DNA of 64,000 nt from Bordetella avium (GTDB lineage: Bacteria > Pseudomonadota > Gammaproteobacteria > Burkholderiales > Burkholderiaceae_B), in NCBI RefSeq assembly GCF_034424645.1, contig NZ_CP139969.1, forward strand, positions 372,001-436,000, in the 5' to 3' direction. This document shows, piece by piece, positions 49,428 to 60,262 of the stretch. Position numbers and translations under genes: made by a program. Position 1 is the stretch's first letter; each line of letters begins with the position of its first letter. The notes beneath the pieces are model-generated. The model ran no database searches. It was given only the letters and a program-made list of their open reading frames with translations, and had not been told where the DNA came from.

Positions 49428-51773
49428 ATGAAGATCGTGTGCATAGGCGGTGGTCCCGCCGGCCTGTATTTCGGCCTCTTGATGAAGCTGCGCCATCCTG
49501 AAAATGAAGTGACGGTGGTGGAGCGCAACCGGCCCTATGACACCTTTGGCTGGGGAGTGGTGTTCTCCGACGCCACGATGGACAACCTGCGCCTGGCGGA
49601 CCCGGTGTCAGCCAAAACCATTGGCGACGCCTTCAACCATTGGGATGACATCGACATACATTTCAAAGGCCGCAGCGTGCGCAGCGGGGGGCATGGCTTC
49701 ATTGGCATCGGCCGCAAGCATCTGCTGAATATTTTGCAGGCCCGTTGCGAAGAAGTGGGTGTCAAGCTGGTGTTTGAAACCTATGTCCAGGATGACCAGG
49801 AGCTGGCGCGCCGCTATGACGCGGATCTCGTCATCGCTTCCGATGGCCTCAATAGCGTGGTGCGCAGCCGTTACGCCTCCACGTTTCAGCCCGACATCGA
49901 CCAGCGCCGCTGCCGCTTTGTCTGGCTGGGCACGCGCAAGGTCTTCGATGCCTTCACCTTCGCCTTCGTTCAGACGGAGCATGGCTGGTTCCAGGCGCAT
50001 GCCTATCGCTTCGAGGATGGCCTGTCGACCTTTATCGTCGAGACGCCAGAGGAAACCTGGCGGGCCGCTGGCATCGAGGCAATGAGTCAGGAAGAAGGTA
50101 TCGCCTATTGCGAAAAGCTGTTCGCGCCCTGGCTGGATGGCCATCCGCTTATGAGCAATGCGGCGCATCTGCGGGGCTCGGCCATCTGGATTCGCTTTCC
50201 GCGCGTTATCTGCAATAGCTGGGTGCACTGGAATACGCTGGAAACGCCGCGTGGCCTGCGCGACGTGCCGGTCGTGTTGATGGGGGATGCCGCCCACACG
50301 GCGCACTTTTCCATCGGGTCCGGCACCAAGCTGGCGCTCGAGGACGCTATTGAGCTGGCCCGCTGTGTCGATGGCTCGACGGCGGATCTGCCGGCTGCCT
50401 TGCGTCATTATGAGGCGGTGCGCAGTGTCGAAGTGCTCAAGATTCAGAATGCGGCGCGCAATTCCACCGAATGGTTCGAGAACGTCGAGCGCTATGCCGA
50501 GTTGCCGCCGGAGCAATTCGCCTATTCCTTGCTGACGAGGTCGCAGCGCATCTCGCACGAGAACCTGCGCCTGCGCGATGCGCAGTGGTTGCAGGGCTAT
50601 GAGCGCTGGCTGGCGGCTCAGAGCGGCCTGACGGTGCGCGATGATGCGCGCCCGCCACCGCCCATGCTCACGCCTTACCGGGTGCGTTCGGTAACCCTGC
50701 CCAATCGTATTGTGGTGTCGCCGATGGCGATGTACTCCTGCCAGGATGGCGTGCCGGGCGAGTTTCATCTGGTGCATCTGGGCGCGCGCGCCCTGGGGGG
50801 CGCAGGCCTGGTCATGGTTGAAATGACCTGCCCCTCGCCGGATGCGCGCATCACCCCGGGCTGCCCTGGGCTCTGGAATGACGAGCAGGCCCGGGCCTTC
50901 GCCCGCATCGTTGATTTCGTGCATGCCAACAGCCACGCCCGCATCGGTGTCCAGTTGGGGCATGCTGGCCGCAAAGGCTCGACGCAGTTAGGCTGGCAGC
51001 ACATCGATCATCCCTTGGAAGCGGGCAACTGGCCGCTGATTTCCGCATCGGCGCTGCCTTATCTGCCCGGGGTGTCGCAACTGCCTCGCGCCATGACACG
51101 GGCCGATATGGATGCGGTGCGCGATGCTTTCGCGCAGTCGGCCGCGCGGGCGGCCCAGGCCGGCTTTGACTGGCTGGAGCTGCACTGCGCTCACGGCTAT
51201 CTGCTGTCCAGTTTCATTTCGCCGCTGACCAACCAGCGCAGCGACGAATACGGCGGCAGCCTGGAAAACCGGCTGCGCTATCCCCTGGAAGTGTTCCGGG
51301 CGGTGCGAGAGGCCTGGGGAGAGGACAGGCCCATATCGGTACGTATTTCGGCTCATGACTGGGTCGAGGGCGGTATTGATGCCGATGCGGCGGTCGAGAT
51401 CGCCCGCTGCTTCAAGGACGCTGGCGCCGATATGATTGATTGCTCGTCGGGTCAGGTGAGTCCGGAGCAAAAGCCGGTCTATGGCCGCATGTATCAGACG
51501 CCTTTCGCCGACCGTGTGCGTAATGAGGCAGGTATCCCGACGATTGCCGTGGGCGCTATTTTCGAGGCGGATCATGCCAATGCCATCATCGCCTCCGGGC
51601 GTGCCGATCTGTGCGCATTGGCGCGCCCGCATCTGGCCGATGCGGCCTGGACGCTGCGCGAGACGGCCCGCGTCGGGTATCGCGATATCGCCTGGCCCGA
51701 TCAATATGTCGCGGGCAAACGCCAGTTAGAAACCAATTTTGAACGCGCCGCCAGTGCGGCGGAGAGTAAATGA
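49428..51773 (+). CDS. 2-aminobenzoyl-CoA monooxygenase/reductase-like fusion (flavin monooxygenase plus old yellow enzyme)
   Basis: A 781-residue two-domain flavoenzyme. Residues 1-400 are an FAD aromatic hydroxylase (GxGxxG as [15 protein letters not shown], the DG motif [15 protein letters not shown], and [20 protein letters not shown]). Residues 405-770 are an old-yellow-enzyme domain ([56 protein letters not shown]). This fusion is known as 2-aminobenzoyl-CoA monooxygenase/reductase in Azoarcus and as salicylyl-CoA 5-hydroxylase elsewhere. The adjacent CoA ligase and RidA protein favour the amino substrate. It would hydroxylate and then partly reduce the ring for beta-oxidation-like breakdown. 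The first gene of the operon; its stop overlaps the next start (ATGA). Confidence 0.9.
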   Translation: MKIVCIGGGPAGLYFGLLMKLRHPENEVTVVERNRPYDTFGWGVVFSDATMDNLRLADPVSAKTIGDAFNHWDDIDIHFKGRSVRSGGHGFIGIGRKHLLNILQARCEEVGVKLVFETYVQDDQELARRYDADLVIASDGLNSVVRSRYASTFQPDIDQRRCRFVWLGTRKVFDAFTFAFVQTEHGWFQAHAYRFEDGLSTFIVETPEETWRAAGIEAMSQEEGIAYCEKLFAPWLDGHPLMSNAAHLRGSAIWIRFPRVICNSWVHWNTLETPRGLRDVPVVLMGDAAHTAHFSIGSGTKLALEDAIELARCVDGSTADLPAALRHYEAVRSVEVLKIQNAARNSTEWFENVERYAELPPEQFAYSLLTRSQRISHENLRLRDAQWLQGYERWLAAQSGLTVRDDARPPPPMLTPYRVRSVTLPNRIVVSPMAMYSCQDGVPGEFHLVHLGARALGGAGLVMVEMTCPSPDARITPGCPGLWNDEQARAFARIVDFVHANSHARIGVQLGHAGRKGSTQLGWQHIDHPLEAGNWPLISASALPYLPGVSQLPRAMTRADMDAVRDAFAQSAARAAQAGFDWLELHCAHGYLLSSFISPLTNQRSDEYGGSLENRLRYPLEVFRAVREAWGEDRPISVRISAHDWVEGGIDADAAVEIARCFKDAGADMIDCSSGQVSPEQKPVYGRMYQTPFADRVRNEAGIPTIAVGAIFEADHANAIIASGRADLCALARPHLADAAWTLRETARVGYRDIAWPDQYVAGKRQLETNFERAASAAESK

Positions 51774-52558
51774 CGATGTATTCAGAACTTCAGGGGCGTC
51801 ATGCGCTCGTGACCGGCGGGGCGCGCGGCATTGGTTTGGCCATTGCCCGGGCCTTGGCGCAGCGCGGCGCGGCCGTCACCTTGATGGGCCGCAATGCGCA
51901 GGCCTTGGAAACGGCGCGCGCCGGCCTTGCCGCCGAAGGTTTTAGGGTTGCGGCCGTGGCTGGCGATATTGCGCAGGCCGGCGAGGTCGAGCGCGCCTTC
52001 GCATCAGCACGCACGCTTTATGGCGCGATCCACATTTTGGTCAACAACGCAGGGCAGGCGGTGAGCGAGCGCTTTGACCGCACCTCGGCCGAGCTTTGGG
52101 AACAGATGGTCCAGGTCAACCTGAATGGCGCGTTTCATTGCACGCAGGCGGCGCTGCCCGACATGTTGCAAGGCGGTTGGGGCCGCGTCATCAATGTGGC
52201 CAGCACTGCTGGCCTGATCGGCTACGCCTACGTTGTCGCTTACTGCGCGGCCAAGCATGGCGTGGTGGGGATGACGCGGGCGCTGGCGCAGGAGGTCGCC
52301 CGCAAAGGCGTGACGGTCAATACGGTGTGCCCGGGCTATACCGAGACCGACATCGTGCGCGAAGCGGTGGACAACATCATGAAGAAAACCGGCATGGATG
52401 AGGCTGCTGCCCGCGCGCGTCTGGCCGAGCGCAATCCTCAAGGCCGCTTGGTGTCGGCCGCCGAAGTCGCCGACACCGTGGCCTGGCTGGCCCTGCCCGC
52501 CAGCGCCGCGATCAATGGCCAGGCCATCGCGGTCGATGGCGGTGAAGCCGCCGCGTGA
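51770..52558 (+). CDS. Short-chain dehydrogenase/reductase of the aminobenzoyl-CoA operon
   Basis: A 262-residue SDR. The NAD(P)-binding motif is [15 protein letters not shown], then NNAGQ, the catalytic serine in NVASTAGL and the YxxxK pair in [21 protein letters not shown] after the active site and a C-terminal [12 protein letters not shown] are typical. It probably oxidises the 3-hydroxyacyl-CoA intermediate after ring opening or reduction. It is translationally coupled to the monooxygenase gene. Confidence 0.92.
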   Translation: MTMYSELQGRHALVTGGARGIGLAIARALAQRGAAVTLMGRNAQALETARAGLAAEGFRVAAVAGDIAQAGEVERAFASARTLYGAIHILVNNAGQAVSERFDRTSAELWEQMVQVNLNGAFHCTQAALPDMLQGGWGRVINVASTAGLIGYAYVVAYCAAKHGVVGMTRALAQEVARKGVTVNTVCPGYTETDIVREAVDNIMKKTGMDEAAARARLAERNPQGRLVSAAEVADTVAWLALPASAAINGQAIAVDGGEAAA

Positions 52559-52574
52559 AAAACAAGGAGACAGC

Positions 52575-53420
52575 ATGAGTACCGAAGCGCACAGCATGAA
52601 GCACCACAAGCAGCCTTGGGCGGGTTATCAGCCGCGTCATTTCCGGTGGGAAACAGAGGGCAAGGTGGCGACCATCACTCTTAACCGGCCAGAGCGCAAA
52701 AATCCGCTGACCTTCGACTCCTATGCCGAATTACGCGATCTGTTTCGCGGCCTGGTCTATGCCACCGATATCAAAGTGGTGGTGCTCACTGGCGCGGGGG
52801 GCAATTTTTGCTCGGGCGGGGATGTGCACGAGATCATCGGGCCGCTGACAAAAATGACCATGCCGGAGTTGCTGGACTTCACGCGGATGACCGGCGATCT
52901 GGTCAAGGCCATGCGGGCCTGCCCACAGCCCATCGTGGCCGCCGTGGATGGCGTGTGCGCCGGCGCTGGCGCCATGATGGCCCTGGCTGCCGATTTGCGA
53001 CTGGGCACGCCCGAGGCGCGCACGGCCTTTCTGTTCACACGTGTGGGTCTGGCCGGTGCGGATATGGGCGCTTGCACCTTGCTGCCGCGTGTCATCGGGC
53101 AGGGACGGGCTTCCGAGCTGCTGTATACCGGGCGCTCGATGAGCGCCGAAGAGGGGCAGGCCTGGGGATTTTTCAATCGCCTTCATGAGCAGGCCGAGCT
53201 GGCGGGCGCAGCCGCGGAATTGGCCGCGCAACTGGCAGCGGGCCCGACGTTCGCTCACGGCGTCACCAAGAAACTGCTGCATCAGGAATGGAATATGGGC
53301 TTGGACGAGGCCATCGAGGCCGAAGCCCAGGCCCAGGCCATCTGCATGCAGACACAGGATTTCCGCCGCGCCTACGAGGCTTTTGTCGCCAAGCGCAAAC
53401 CCGTTTTCGAGGGGGACTGA
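52575..53420 (+). CDS. Enoyl-CoA hydratase/isomerase family protein
   Basis: A 281-residue crotonase-fold protein. [19 protein letters not shown] is at the N-terminus, and the oxyanion-hole regions are [15 protein letters not shown] and [20 protein letters not shown]. It is expected to hydrate or hydrolyse a cyclic enoyl-CoA in the pathway. The ATG at 52575 has AAGGAGA upstream; an open frame from 52398 overlaps the SDR gene and is rejected. Confidence 0.92.
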   Translation: MSTEAHSMKHHKQPWAGYQPRHFRWETEGKVATITLNRPERKNPLTFDSYAELRDLFRGLVYATDIKVVVLTGAGGNFCSGGDVHEIIGPLTKMTMPELLDFTRMTGDLVKAMRACPQPIVAAVDGVCAGAGAMMALAADLRLGTPEARTAFLFTRVGLAGADMGACTLLPRVIGQGRASELLYTGRSMSAEEGQAWGFFNRLHEQAELAGAAAELAAQLAAGPTFAHGVTKKLLHQEWNMGLDEAIEAEAQAQAICMQTQDFRRAYEAFVAKRKPVFEGD

Positions 53421-53423
53421 GCC

Positions 53424-54581
53424 ATGCGCGATGCTTCCTGGCTCGACTGGCCTTTCTTTGAATCCTGGCATGGCGAGCTGGCTCACGAGCTGGACGCCTG
53501 GTGCGAGCAGGCGCTGCCGGGCATGGCTCATCACGATACCGATGCCGCCTGCCGGCAATGGGTGGCTGCCTTAGGTGAGGCGGGATGGCTGCGCTACTGC
53601 GTGCCTGCGGCCTGGGGCGGCAAGCGGCCGCAGATCGACTCGCGGGCCATCTGTGTTTTGCGCGAGACACTGGCCCGTCATGAGGGCCTGGCCGATTTCG
53701 CGTTGGCGATGCAGGGTCTGGGCAGCGGGGCGATTTCGCTCATGGGTTCCGACGCCTTGCGGGCGCATTATCTGCCCCGCGTGGCCAGCGGTAAGGCGAT
53801 TGCAGCCTTCGCGCTATCCGAGATCGATGCCGGCTCGGATGTAGCGGCCATGTGCTGCGCCGCCCGGCTGGACGGCGACAGCTATGTGCTCGATGGCGAG
53901 AAAACCTGGATTTCCAATGGCGGTATCGCGGACTTCTATTGCGTGTTCGCCCGAACGGGCGAGGCGCCGGGCGCGCGTGGCATCAGCGCCTTTGTGGTGG
54001 ATGCCGATACGCCTGGCCTGACGATTTCCGGGCGCATCGACCTGATCGCGCCCCATCCCTTGGCAACGCTGCAATTCGACAACTGCCGTATCCCGGCCAC
54101 GCAGCGCCTGGGCGAGCCAGGCCAGGGTTTCAAGCTGGCCATGATGACGCTGGATATTTTCCGCGCCTCGGTCGCGGCCGCCGCGCTGGGTTTTGCCCGT
54201 CGTGCGCTTGATGAGGGCCTGGGCCGCGCCCGCAGCCGGCGCATGTTTGGTCAGACCTTGGCCGATCTGCAGCTGACGCAGGCGGCGCTGGGCGACATGG
54301 CCTGCGCCATCGATAGTTCGGCGCTCTTGACCTACCGCGCCGCATGGCTGCGGGATGTGAAGGGGGCGCGCACGACGCGCGAGGCGGCGATGGCCAAGAT
54401 GGCCGCGACCGAATCCGCGCAGCAAGTCATTGACCGTGCCTTGCAGATGTTTGGCGGCGCAGGCGTGATGAGTGGCCAGCCGATAGAAAAGCTGTACCGG
54501 GAAATCAGGGCGCTGCGTATTTATGAGGGCGCCACCGAAGTGCAGAAATTAATCATCGCCAGGGAATTGTTGAAGCACTGA
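53424..54581 (+). CDS. Acyl-CoA dehydrogenase
   Basis: A 385-residue FAD acyl-CoA dehydrogenase. The family signature [15 protein letters not shown] is near residue 130, [18 protein letters not shown] follows, and the C-terminal signature is [20 protein letters not shown] then [17 protein letters not shown]. The catalytic base in this class is the glutamate of YEGATE. It probably oxidises the alicyclic or opened CoA ester. It starts 3 bases after the hydratase stop. Confidence 0.93.
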   Translation: MRDASWLDWPFFESWHGELAHELDAWCEQALPGMAHHDTDAACRQWVAALGEAGWLRYCVPAAWGGKRPQIDSRAICVLRETLARHEGLADFALAMQGLGSGAISLMGSDALRAHYLPRVASGKAIAAFALSEIDAGSDVAAMCCAARLDGDSYVLDGEKTWISNGGIADFYCVFARTGEAPGARGISAFVVDADTPGLTISGRIDLIAPHPLATLQFDNCRIPATQRLGEPGQGFKLAMMTLDIFRASVAAAALGFARRALDEGLGRARSRRMFGQTLADLQLTQAALGDMACAIDSSALLTYRAAWLRDVKGARTTREAAMAKMAATESAQQVIDRALQMFGGAGVMSGQPIEKLYREIRALRIYEGATEVQKLIIARELLKH

Positions 54582-54619
54582 TTCCGGCGTTTCCGATACT
54601 TATAGCGACAGGGGAAAAC

Positions 54620-56272
54620 ATGCAAGTATCAGCGCACAAGGACACTTTCGCCCGAGATAATCTGCCGCCGTCCGAGCAATGGCCCGAGCTGTTGCTGGAC
54701 GGCCCGGATACCGCCTATCCGGCGCGCCTGAATTGCGCCGTCGAACTGGTCGATGCGATGGTGCGCCAGGGACAGGGCGGGCGCGTCGCGCTGCGCTGGT
54801 ATCAGGACGGGGCGCCGGCAGCCATGAGCTATGCCGAATTGCAGGCGCTTAGCAACCGCATCGGCCGCGTATTGCAAGAGGATATGAAACTCGTGCCGGG
54901 CAATCGCATCGTGCTGCGCGGTCCCAATAATCCTATGATGGCGGCGGCTTGGCTGGGCGCCATCAAGGCCGGCATGGTGACGGTGCCGACCATGCCTTTG
55001 CTGCGCGCCAAAGAGCTCAAGCAGATCATAGACAAGGCCGAGGTGCAGGCCATGTTGTGCGATGTGCGGCTCAAGGATGAGGCGCTCGAGTGCCAGAACC
55101 CGGACAGCGAATATTATTGCCCCAAGCTGGAGCAGATCGTGCTGTTCAATGAGGATGCGCCGGGCTCGTTAGATAGCCTGGCGGCGGCCAAACCGGATCA
55201 CTTCCTAGCATGCGATACGGCGGCCGACGACGTCTGCCTGATTGCCTTCACCAGCGGCACAACGGGTGCGCCCAAGGGGTGTATGCACTTCCATCGCGAC
55301 GTGCTGGCCATGTGCGATCTCTTTCCTCGTCATGTGATCAAGCCCGGGCCGGATGATGTGTTCTGCGGCACCCCGCCGCTGGCTTTCACGTTTGGCTTGG
55401 GCGGCCTTTTGTGCTTTCCTTTGCGGGTCGGCGCCAGCACGGTGCTGGCCGAGAAGCTCTCGCCGGAATCTCTCTTGCAGCTGATCGAGGATTTTCAGGC
55501 CACCATCGTGTTCACCGCGCCGACGTTTTACCGGCAGATGGCGCCGCTGGTGGAGAAGTTCCGTCTGGGCAGCCTGAAAAAAAGCGTTTCGGCGGGCGAG
55601 GCCTTGCCGGACGCCACCCGCCAGCTCTGGAAGCAAGCGACCGGTATTGAAATGATCGACGGCATCGGCGGCACGGAAATGATCCATGTCTTTGTGTCGA
55701 GCGCTCCCGAAAGCGTGCGCCGCGGCGCCATTGGCCAGGTCGTGCCGGGTTATGTTGCCCAGGTGGTCGACGACGATATGAAACCGGTGCCCAACGGTAC
55801 GCCGGGACGGCTGGCCGTCAAGGGCCCGACGGGTTGCCGTTATCTGGCCGATCCGCGCCAGGAGCGCTTTGTTCAGCAGGGTTGGAACCTTCCCGGTGAC
55901 ACTTTTGTGCAGGACGACGATGGCTATTTGTATTACCAGGCGCGCAATGATGACATGATCATCTCGGCCGGTTACAACATCGCCGGCCCGGAAGTCGAGG
56001 ATGCGATGCTGCGCCACGAGGCGGTGGCCGAATGTGGTGTCGTGGCCATGCCGGATGATGAGCGAGGCCAGGTGGTGGCGGCTTATGTGGTGCTCAAACC
56101 CGGTTTTGACGGCACGCCGCAGCTGGCGCGGGCCCTGCAAAACTACGTCAAGGAAAGCATCGCGCCCTACAAATACCCGCGGGTGGTCCGGTTCGTGGCC
56201 GTGTTGCCGCGCACCGAAACGGGCAAGTTGCAGCGTTTCGTTTTGCGTCAGCTGGCGACGGGAGGCCGCTGA
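54620..56272 (+). CDS. 2-aminobenzoate-CoA ligase-like aryl-CoA synthetase
   Basis: A 550-residue AMP-forming acyl-CoA synthetase of the benzoate/2-aminobenzoate ligase group. The phosphate loop is IAFTSGTTGAPKGCMHFH, the adenine motif is GIGGTEMIHVF, and the hinge is near DDMIISAGYNIAGPEVED. The catalytic lysine is in ETGKLQRFVLR. It activates the aromatic acid as a CoA ester, the committing step of the pathway. It ends one base inside the next gene (TGATG). Confidence 0.9.
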   Translation: MQVSAHKDTFARDNLPPSEQWPELLLDGPDTAYPARLNCAVELVDAMVRQGQGGRVALRWYQDGAPAAMSYAELQALSNRIGRVLQEDMKLVPGNRIVLRGPNNPMMAAAWLGAIKAGMVTVPTMPLLRAKELKQIIDKAEVQAMLCDVRLKDEALECQNPDSEYYCPKLEQIVLFNEDAPGSLDSLAAAKPDHFLACDTAADDVCLIAFTSGTTGAPKGCMHFHRDVLAMCDLFPRHVIKPGPDDVFCGTPPLAFTFGLGGLLCFPLRVGASTVLAEKLSPESLLQLIEDFQATIVFTAPTFYRQMAPLVEKFRLGSLKKSVSAGEALPDATRQLWKQATGIEMIDGIGGTEMIHVFVSSAPESVRRGAIGQVVPGYVAQVVDDDMKPVPNGTPGRLAVKGPTGCRYLADPRQERFVQQGWNLPGDTFVQDDDGYLYYQARNDDMIISAGYNIAGPEVEDAMLRHEAVAECGVVAMPDDERGQVVAAYVVLKPGFDGTPQLARALQNYVKESIAPYKYPRVVRFVAVLPRTETGKLQRFVLRQLATGGR

Positions 56273-56700
56273 TGGCCGGGCCTTTCGTCAGCGAGGTGGA
56301 AGTGCGTTTCCGGCATTGCGATCCGGCCGGCATCGTCTTTTACCCGCGCTATTTCGAGATGATCAATGATTTTGTCGAGGAGTGGTTTGAAAAAGGCCTG
56401 GGGCTGTCTTTCGCCACCCTGCATCTGGAGCGCCGCATCGGTACGCCGACGGCCGCTTTGCAATGCGATTTCAATCTGCCTAGCCGCTGGAATGACCGTT
56501 TGAGGCAGGTGCTGGAGCTGCGGCGTATTGGCGGCGCGTCGTTTCAGGCGCAGGTACGCTTCGAGGGGCCGGATGGTCAGACGCGCTTGAGCGCCCGGCT
56601 GACCATCGTGACAGTGTCGCTGGACACGATGCGCGCCCTGCCTCTGCCCGATGATTTACGCGCGCGCTTGCAGGATTATCTGCTGCCCGCCCAGGATTAA
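56272..56700 (+). CDS. 4-hydroxybenzoyl-CoA thioesterase-like hotdog protein
   Basis: A 142-residue hotdog-fold thioesterase. The active-site block VRFRHCDPAGIVFYPRYFEM has the catalytic aspartate of the 4-hydroxybenzoyl-CoA type. It follows the ligase with a one-base overlap. It may free CoA from dead-end aromatic CoA esters and so protect the CoA pool. Confidence 0.88.
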   Translation: MAGPFVSEVEVRFRHCDPAGIVFYPRYFEMINDFVEEWFEKGLGLSFATLHLERRIGTPTAALQCDFNLPSRWNDRLRQVLELRRIGGASFQAQVRFEGPDGQTRLSARLTIVTVSLDTMRALPLPDDLRARLQDYLLPAQD

Positions 56701-56716
56701 ATAAAAGGATGGAACC

Positions 56717-57130
56717 ATGAACAAGACTCTGCAACCGCCCGATTGGCTGGCGCCGCGTGGTTATGCCAATGGCATGATGAGCGAAATGACGGTCGGCTCG
56801 CGCCTGTTGTTTGTCGGCGGGCAGATCGGCTGGAATGGCCAGCAGCAGTTTGAAACCGAGGATTTTGCGCTTCAGGTACGCCAGACGCTGGAAAACATCG
56901 TCGCCATTCTCAAGGAAGGCGGCGCCGGGCCGCAGCACATCGTGCGCATGACCTGGTATGTCAAAGACAAAGACGAATATGTCGCGGCCTATCCTCAGAT
57001 AGGTAAGCACTATCGCGAAGTGATCGGACGCTATTTCCCGGCCATGACGGCCGTTGAGGTATCCGATCTGATCGAAGACCAGGCGCGCGTCGAGATTGAA
57101 GTCACGGCCGTCGTGCCGGCCGCTGGCTAG
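56717..57130 (+). CDS. RidA/YjgF-family protein
   Basis: A 137-residue RidA-like protein (GYANGMMSEMTVGSRLLFVG, GGQIGWNG, LENIVAILKEGGAGPQHIVR, YFPAMTAVEVSDL). RidA enzymes hydrolyse reactive enamines and imines to release ammonia. The arginine typical of the active RidA clade appears replaced, since I see VEVSDLIEDQ where RidA has VEVARLPKD, so a specialised subtype is likely. In this operon it could help remove the amino group as ammonia. The last gene of the operon; its stop shares CTAG with the convergent FapA gene. Confidence 0.88.
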   Translation: MNKTLQPPDWLAPRGYANGMMSEMTVGSRLLFVGGQIGWNGQQQFETEDFALQVRQTLENIVAILKEGGAGPQHIVRMTWYVKDKDEYVAAYPQIGKHYREVIGRYFPAMTAVEVSDLIEDQARVEIEVTAVVPAAG

Positions 57131-58758
57131 CGGATCTCGACCAGGCTCTCTTCGGCATCGAGCATGGCGCAGCCCCCGGTCTGTTCTTCCAAAAGGCTAA
57201 GCTGCTTGCCGCTCACCCGCAGGGTCACGCCACCATAGTAGCGCTGCGTGGCGGAAATGGTGGCGCTTCTTAGCGGCCGCAACAGTTCCTGCAGGCGCTG
57301 CTCATTGGCTTCTAGTTGGGCCATATCGCCTTGCACGCGCTGATAGGTGGCTGTGGCTCTTGCACTTAGCCCGTTCATATCCTTGGCAGGGTTCTGGTGC
57401 AGAAAGGCGATGAGTTTTTCCAGCTTGTCGCTTTCTTCGCGCAGGCTGGCTCGACGCTGGCGCAGCGCCGCTTGCCTGGCCTTGGCGTGCGGGTGGACGC
57501 CGACACAGACCAGCGTCGGCACGGCCGCTAGCGAGCCTATCGTGCCCGCGCTGACCGAGGTCCTGGCATGCACTTCGCCGCCCGTAATCAAACCTTGTGT
57601 CGATTTCGGCTTGCCCACGCGCACACTCTGGCCGGCATACACCAGGCTTTGACGGATTTCGTGTTCGATCGAGATGGTTTTCTCGGCCTTGACGATGGCG
57701 TTCTCGATGAAGCGCGCCCAGACCGACTCGCCCGCGATGAGTTGGGCTGTGCGGGAGGCCGTGGCATGGCCGCCGCGTCTGTTTTCGGCCAGGCCAATCA
57801 CGCCGCCATCGACGATGATGCTGCCACCAGCCTGCACACGCGCGGCCTCGATGGTGCCGTGGACCACCACGTCGCCCGAGACGCGGACTTCCATGCCGGC
57901 GGTGATGTCGCCGCGTACTTTGAGCGTACCGTCAAAATCGATATTGCCCGTAGAGAGGTTGACCTGGTCTACCTCGACCAGCGAATTCACCAGTACGCCT
58001 CGTGGCACGAGCATCGGCGAGCCGGCATTGGCGGCACGCAGCAGACAGGGGTCAGACTCATCGATGACCACACCCGTCAGGCCGCTGGCGAATGGGGTGT
58101 CGGGGATATGGACGGGTGGCACCGCTTCACCCAGCACGTTCAGCCCGGGTTTGCCCTGGACGGATGGGATACGGCGCATCAGGGCCGTGCCGGGCGCCAC
58201 CAGCATCAGGTTGCCCAGACTGCGGTAATCGACGACGGCCTTGTCGTCGTATTCTTGGCGGGTTTTCAGCTCGTCGAGCAGGCTGTCGAAGCGTGTCGGT
58301 GTGCCGGCCGTGGGCGGCGTGCCTTGCGCGATGAGCGTGCTATTGGCGCGCCGGTCTGCGAGCGATTGCGTGATGCTGGCGTCGCGCACACCATAGACCA
58401 CGCCAAGCTCGGTCAGTTCGGCCTGCACATCGCTCAGGGTGACGCGGCGTCCGCCCCGAGGCGGGGTCACCGACAGCAGCACCGACATACGATCTTGTGC
58501 CAGCTCCAGTGCAAAACTACCGTCTAGCACCTCGCCCACCGAGGCGAGTACGGGTTCCCTGCTTTCCCGGCAAGCCTCGATGAAGTTCACGGCGCTGGTC
58601 TGGTCTAACACCTCGGCGTTCCACCCCTGTGCTTGGGCGACGGCGATCAGATCATCCCAGGACGGCGGTGCCAGGCCATCCTGGCCTGGCGTATAGCCTG
58701 CCGTCAGGGCGCGCGTGTTTTCGTCCAGATCCAGCCGGAATACGGTTTCGACAGCCAT
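57127..58758 (-). CDS. FapA/DUF342 domain protein
   Basis: A 543-residue cytoplasmic protein. Residues 1-100 form an N-terminal FapA-like domain. The central part (about 170-420) is DUF342 with repeated beta-helix phrases such as FDGTLKVRGDITAGMEVRVS, GDVVVHGTIEAARVQAGGSI and ARFIENAIVKAEKTISIEHE. A C-terminal coiled-coil region (RASLREESDKLEKLIAFLH) follows. DUF342 proteins are linked to flagellar or polar assembly in some bacteria and resemble MinC-type beta-helices. The ATG at 58758 has GGAGAG upstream. No flagellar genes are nearby. Confidence 0.85.
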   Translation of the reverse strand: MAVETVFRLDLDENTRALTAGYTPGQDGLAPPSWDDLIAVAQAQGWNAEVLDQTSAVNFIEACRESREPVLASVGEVLDGSFALELAQDRMSVLLSVTPPRGGRRVTLSDVQAELTELGVVYGVRDASITQSLADRRANSTLIAQGTPPTAGTPTRFDSLLDELKTRQEYDDKAVVDYRSLGNLMLVAPGTALMRRIPSVQGKPGLNVLGEAVPPVHIPDTPFASGLTGVVIDESDPCLLRAANAGSPMLVPRGVLVNSLVEVDQVNLSTGNIDFDGTLKVRGDITAGMEVRVSGDVVVHGTIEAARVQAGGSIIVDGGVIGLAENRRGGHATASRTAQLIAGESVWARFIENAIVKAEKTISIEHEIRQSLVYAGQSVRVGKPKSTQGLITGGEVHARTSVSAGTIGSLAAVPTLVCVGVHPHAKARQAALRQRRASLREESDKLEKLIAFLHQNPAKDMNGLSARATATYQRVQGDMAQLEANEQRLQELLRPLRSATISATQRYYGGVTLRVSGKQLSLLEEQTGGCAMLDAEESLVEIR

Positions 58759-58921
58759 GTTTTTTGCTCTCTCCAAAGGCCTGCGCCGAATGCTTAGCGG
58801 GATGGGTTGTATCCTGCAATAAGTAACGGTTAGAAAAAAATTGACATATTAGGCGCGAGCCGAGGTTCGCGCGAACTTCTTTTTCTCGCATTTCAGAGGC
58901 TAGGTCAATTTGGCGTTGACA

Positions 58922-58955
58922 GAAAAATGCCCCTACGGCGATAAACCGTGGGGGC
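58922..58955 (-). terminator. Intrinsic terminator of the hemL transcript
   Basis: On the minus strand GCCCCCACGG pairs with CCGTAGGGGC (one G-U pair) around a seven-base loop, then ATTTTTCT. It lies 23 bases past the hemL stop. The rest of the gap up to 58758 carries the fapA promoter; nothing coding is seen. Confidence 0.85.
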
Positions 58956-58978
58956 AATCGAAAGCGGCTGGGAGGTGA

Positions 58979-60262
58979 TCAGGCTTTCAGCAGGGCGAAA
59001 GCCGCTTCGGCATGGTCCAGGGTGGCCTGGAGCGTGGCATCGTCGTGGGCAGCCGACACAAAACCCGCTTCAAAGGCCGAGGGGGCGAAATGCACGCCGC
59101 GATCCAGCATGGCGTGGAAGAAGCGCTTGAAGGCTTCCGTATTGCTGGTCTGCACTTCGGCGAAGCTGGTGGGCACCTTATCGCGGAAGTAGAGGCCGAA
59201 CATGCCGCCGATAGCGTCGGCGCTGAAAGTCACCCCTGCGGCGTGGGCGCGCTCGGTCAGGCCCAGGGCCAGGCGCTGGGTACGCGCCGAGAGGTCTTCA
59301 TAAAAACCGGGCTGGCCGATCAGGCGCAGGGTAGCCAGGCCGGCGGCCACGGCGACGGGGTTGCCTGACAGGGTGCCGGCCTGATAGACCGAACCCAATG
59401 GGGCGATATGGCGCATCAGGTCGGCGCGGCCGCCAAAAGCGCCTACCGGCATGCCGCCGCCGATGACCTTGGCCAGCGTGGTGAGGTCGGGTGTGATGCC
59501 GGTCAGGCCTTGCACGCCTTGAGGGCCGACCCGAAAACCGGTCATGACTTCATCGAAAATCAGCACGCTGCCGTGGCGGGTGCAGAGCTCGCGCAGGCCT
59601 TGCAGAAAGCCCGCCGCCGGTTTGATGAGGTTCATGTTGCCGGCGACCGGCTCGACGATCACGCAGGCGATGTCGCGGCCATGTTCCGCGAAGGCCGTCT
59701 GCACGGCGGGCAGATTGTTGTAGTCCAGCGTGATGGTATGGGCGACAAACTCGGGCGGAACGCCTGCCGAGCTCGGGTTGCCCAGCGTCAGCAAGCCTGA
59801 TCCGGCCTTGACCAGCAGACTGTCGGAATGGCCGTGATAGCAGCCTTCGAACTTGATGATTTTGTTGCGGCCGGTGGCCCCGCGCGCCAGCCGGATGGCC
59901 GTCATCGTGGCTTCGGTGCCGGAGCTGACCAGGCGCACTTGCTCCATTGAGGGCAAACGCTGGATCAGCAGCTCGGCCAGTTCGACCTCGGCCTCGGTGG
60001 GCGCACCGAAAGACAGCCCGCCGGTGGCGGCATCCTGCACGGCGCGCACAACTTCTGGATGCGCATGCCCCAGAATGGTCGGGCCCCAGGAGCCGAGGTA
60101 ATCGATGTACTGCTTGCCATCGGCATCCCAGATGTGCGGACCCAGCGCGCGCTTGATGAAGCGCGGGGTGCCGCCCACAGAGCGGAAGGCCCGCACGGGC
60201 GAGTTCACGCCGCCAGGAATGCTGCGGCTGGCGCGTTCGAAGAGTTCTGCGTTTCGGGACAT
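58979..60262 (-). CDS. hemL: Glutamate-1-semialdehyde 2,1-aminomutase HemL
   Basis: HemL converts glutamate-1-semialdehyde to 5-aminolevulinate, the entry to tetrapyrroles. The 427-residue PLP enzyme has the start [51 protein letters not shown] and the PLP lysine K265 in [16 protein letters not shown], all standard. The first 58 bases overlap the 3' end of thiE on the same strand, an unusually long overlap caused by a thiE C-terminal extension. Confidence 0.98.
   Translation of the reverse strand: MSRNAELFERASRSIPGGVNSPVRAFRSVGGTPRFIKRALGPHIWDADGKQYIDYLGSWGPTILGHAHPEVVRAVQDAATGGLSFGAPTEAEVELAELLIQRLPSMEQVRLVSSGTEATMTAIRLARGATGRNKIIKFEGCYHGHSDSLLVKAGSGLLTLGNPSSAGVPPEFVAHTITLDYNNLPAVQTAFAEHGRDIACVIVEPVAGNMNLIKPAAGFLQGLRELCTRHGSVLIFDEVMTGFRVGPQGVQGLTGITPDLTTLAKVIGGGMPVGAFGGRADLMRHIAPLGSVYQAGTLSGNPVAVAAGLATLRLIGQPGFYEDLSARTQRLALGLTERAHAAGVTFSADAIGGMFGLYFRDKVPTSFAEVQTSNTEAFKRFFHAMLDRGVHFAPSAFEAGFVSAAHDDATLQATLDHAEAAFALLKA

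Noticed and set aside
49608-50963. A 451-codon minus-strand open frame opposite the flavin monooxygenase
   Set aside because: Shadow caused by high GC codon bias; the opposite strand encodes a clear FAD enzyme.
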